From: Candidatus Electrothrix communis
Lineage (GTDB): Bacteria > Desulfobacterota > Desulfobulbia > Desulfobulbales > Desulfobulbaceae
Assembly (NCBI GenBank): GCA_030644725.1
Contig: CP130629.1
Location: 1,838,795 to 1,902,794 of the forward strand
DNA length: 64,000 nt
Reading direction: 5' to 3'
Shown here: positions 63,435-64,000 of the stretch, piece by piece
Layout of the letters: every line of letters starts with the position of its first letter
Position numbering within the stretch: position 1 is the stretch's first letter
Made by a program: the position numbers and the translations under genes
The notes under the pieces: model-generated
Database searches by the model: none
What the model saw: only the letters and a program-made list of their open reading frames with translations
What the model was told of the DNA's origin: nothing

Positions 63435-63641
63435 TTAGTCGTCTTTTTTCTCTTCACAGCTTTCTATCGCGATATCGAGTGTGTCGTTATTAAAATCCTT
63501 TATGCCGGAAATTGCTATACCGTCATGTGACAGCGTATCAATTATACTGTCTTCCAATCCGCCATCAACGGCCCAAGTATAAAATCGTTGTGCCGCTTCA
63601 TCGGAATTGAATCCTACAAATGTAAGGGTTACTTTCTTCAC
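63435..63641 (-). CDS. Hypothetical 68-aa protein upstream of mntA
   Basis: A small acidic protein (about a fifth Asp/Glu) with an alternating strand-helix-strand start (KVTLTFVGFNSDEAAQRFYTW) and an EEKKDD tail. I know no family. Its stop is 3 bp before mntA, so it is part of the same transcript and would be the first gene. AAGGAAAA lies upstream. Low-complexity acidic proteins of this size can be antitoxin-like or DNA mimics, but nothing here shows it. Confidence 0.6.
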   Translation of the reverse strand: MKKVTLTFVGFNSDEAAQRFYTWAVDGGLEDSIIDTLSHDGIAISGIKDFNNDTLDIAIESCEEKKDD

Positions 63642-63722
63642 AATTTTTTCCTTAATTGAATTTGAGGGGTGCAGGTGAACAGCTACGCGTCAGCGGCTGA
63701 CACTTTATATTTTTGTAAACTC

Positions 63723-63826
63723 CCGAATAAGTACAACATACTTGTATTCGTCAATTCTGTAAAATATATTATTTCATGGCTACATGAAGATATGAATTTG
63801 GGCAGGATAAACAGGATTCGAACCCG
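63723..63826 (+). repeat. About 105-bp dispersed repeat, copy 2
   Basis: The counterpart of 60740-60846, ending in GGATTCGAACCCGCGACCCC, a T-arm-like sequence on the minus strand. The two copies bracket the hemerythrin and mntA-hepT-Rpn genes. From 63866 to the window end I see no gene. Confidence 0.82.
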
Positions 63827-64000
63827 CGACCCCAATCTGTAATCCGCATCACTGCGCGGTTTAATTTTGGGCTGTGATATCGGCAGGGGTACTTTTTTTT
63901 GCGAAACTAAATCAGATATTTTTTATTGGCCCACAAGCTTTTTTCTAATTCTAAATAGATATTAAACAATGGTTCGGTAATTTTTCTCTCAGCTGCGAGG

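Noticed and set aside
63814-63865. A complete tRNA gene at the end of the window
   Set aside because: The T-arm-like GGTTCGAATCC is present on the minus strand, but no matching acceptor, D-arm and anticodon stems can be assembled.

Overview
The window looks like a chromosomal segment of an anaerobic or microaerophilic Desulfobacterota bacterium, most likely Desulfobulbales. The evidence is indirect: a class I hybrid cluster protein next to a divergent Crp/Fnr regulator of HcpR type, rubredoxin, bacteriohemerythrin, the futalosine menaquinone route (MqnE), and a mix of Roco, STAND and Rpn genes typical of large accessory-rich genomes. A cable-bacterium relative is possible, but nothing here proves it. 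Genes are densely packed. Two tRNA genes (Leu-TAA, Glu-CTC) are present, with no rRNA and no CRISPR.

Layout. 0-4 kb: hcp with its divergent regulator, a SYLF lipid-binding protein and a 52-residue rubredoxin. 4-7.3 kb: rplU-rpmA and obgE-proB. 7.4-12.2 kb: a GNAT acetyltransferase, a COG2509 flavoprotein, and a complete 1.78-kb insertion sequence whose transposase is split by two -1 frameshifts, both at canonical slippery heptamers. 12.4-16.9 kb: an M48 protease with two YbjQ proteins, small envelope proteins, tRNA-Leu and a K+ channel. 16.9-21.2 kb: a YbeY-PdxJ fusion, an exported beta-carbonic anhydrase, and DUF3108 and DUF457-like genes. 21-29.4 kb: a PLD lipoprotein, a membrane HEAGH protein, mqnE, an RpoD-like sigma factor, malQ and tRNA-Glu.

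29.5-36.8 kb is the most unusual part. A higBA pair has a toxin gene wrecked by two small mobile repeats. Beside it lies a compact three-gene operon on the minus strand: a Trypco1-type small protein, a trypsin-like protease fused to a SIR2-like domain, and a 1445-residue STAND NTPase carrying sixteen near-identical 31-residue HEAT repeats. A 17-bp palindrome lies upstream. This looks like an NTP-dependent, protease-armed conflict (defence) system.

37-50.7 kb: a cytoplasmic carbonic anhydrase, a DoxX/MauE-rhodanese pair, a DEAD-box helicase, a YbiT-like ABC-F protein, cold-shock protein, exported proteins with a two-component system, tandem PepSY-like TM proteins, and two decayed genes. 51-60.7 kb: a GH17 glycosidase followed by a compact MurE-like ligase, an LRR-Roc-COR (Roco) protein, an M3 peptidase, Fe-alcohol dehydrogenase and a double-META lipoprotein. 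61-64 kb: hemerythrin, then a tightly overlapping four-gene unit (small protein, MntA, HepT, Rpn nuclease) between copies of a dispersed repeat.

Small repeats are frequent: TIR-bearing MITE-like elements, 66-bp and roughly 105-bp dispersed repeats, and REP-like palindromes. Two of these have become part of coding sequences, at the C-terminus of the M48 protease and the N-terminus of the DUF3108 protein.
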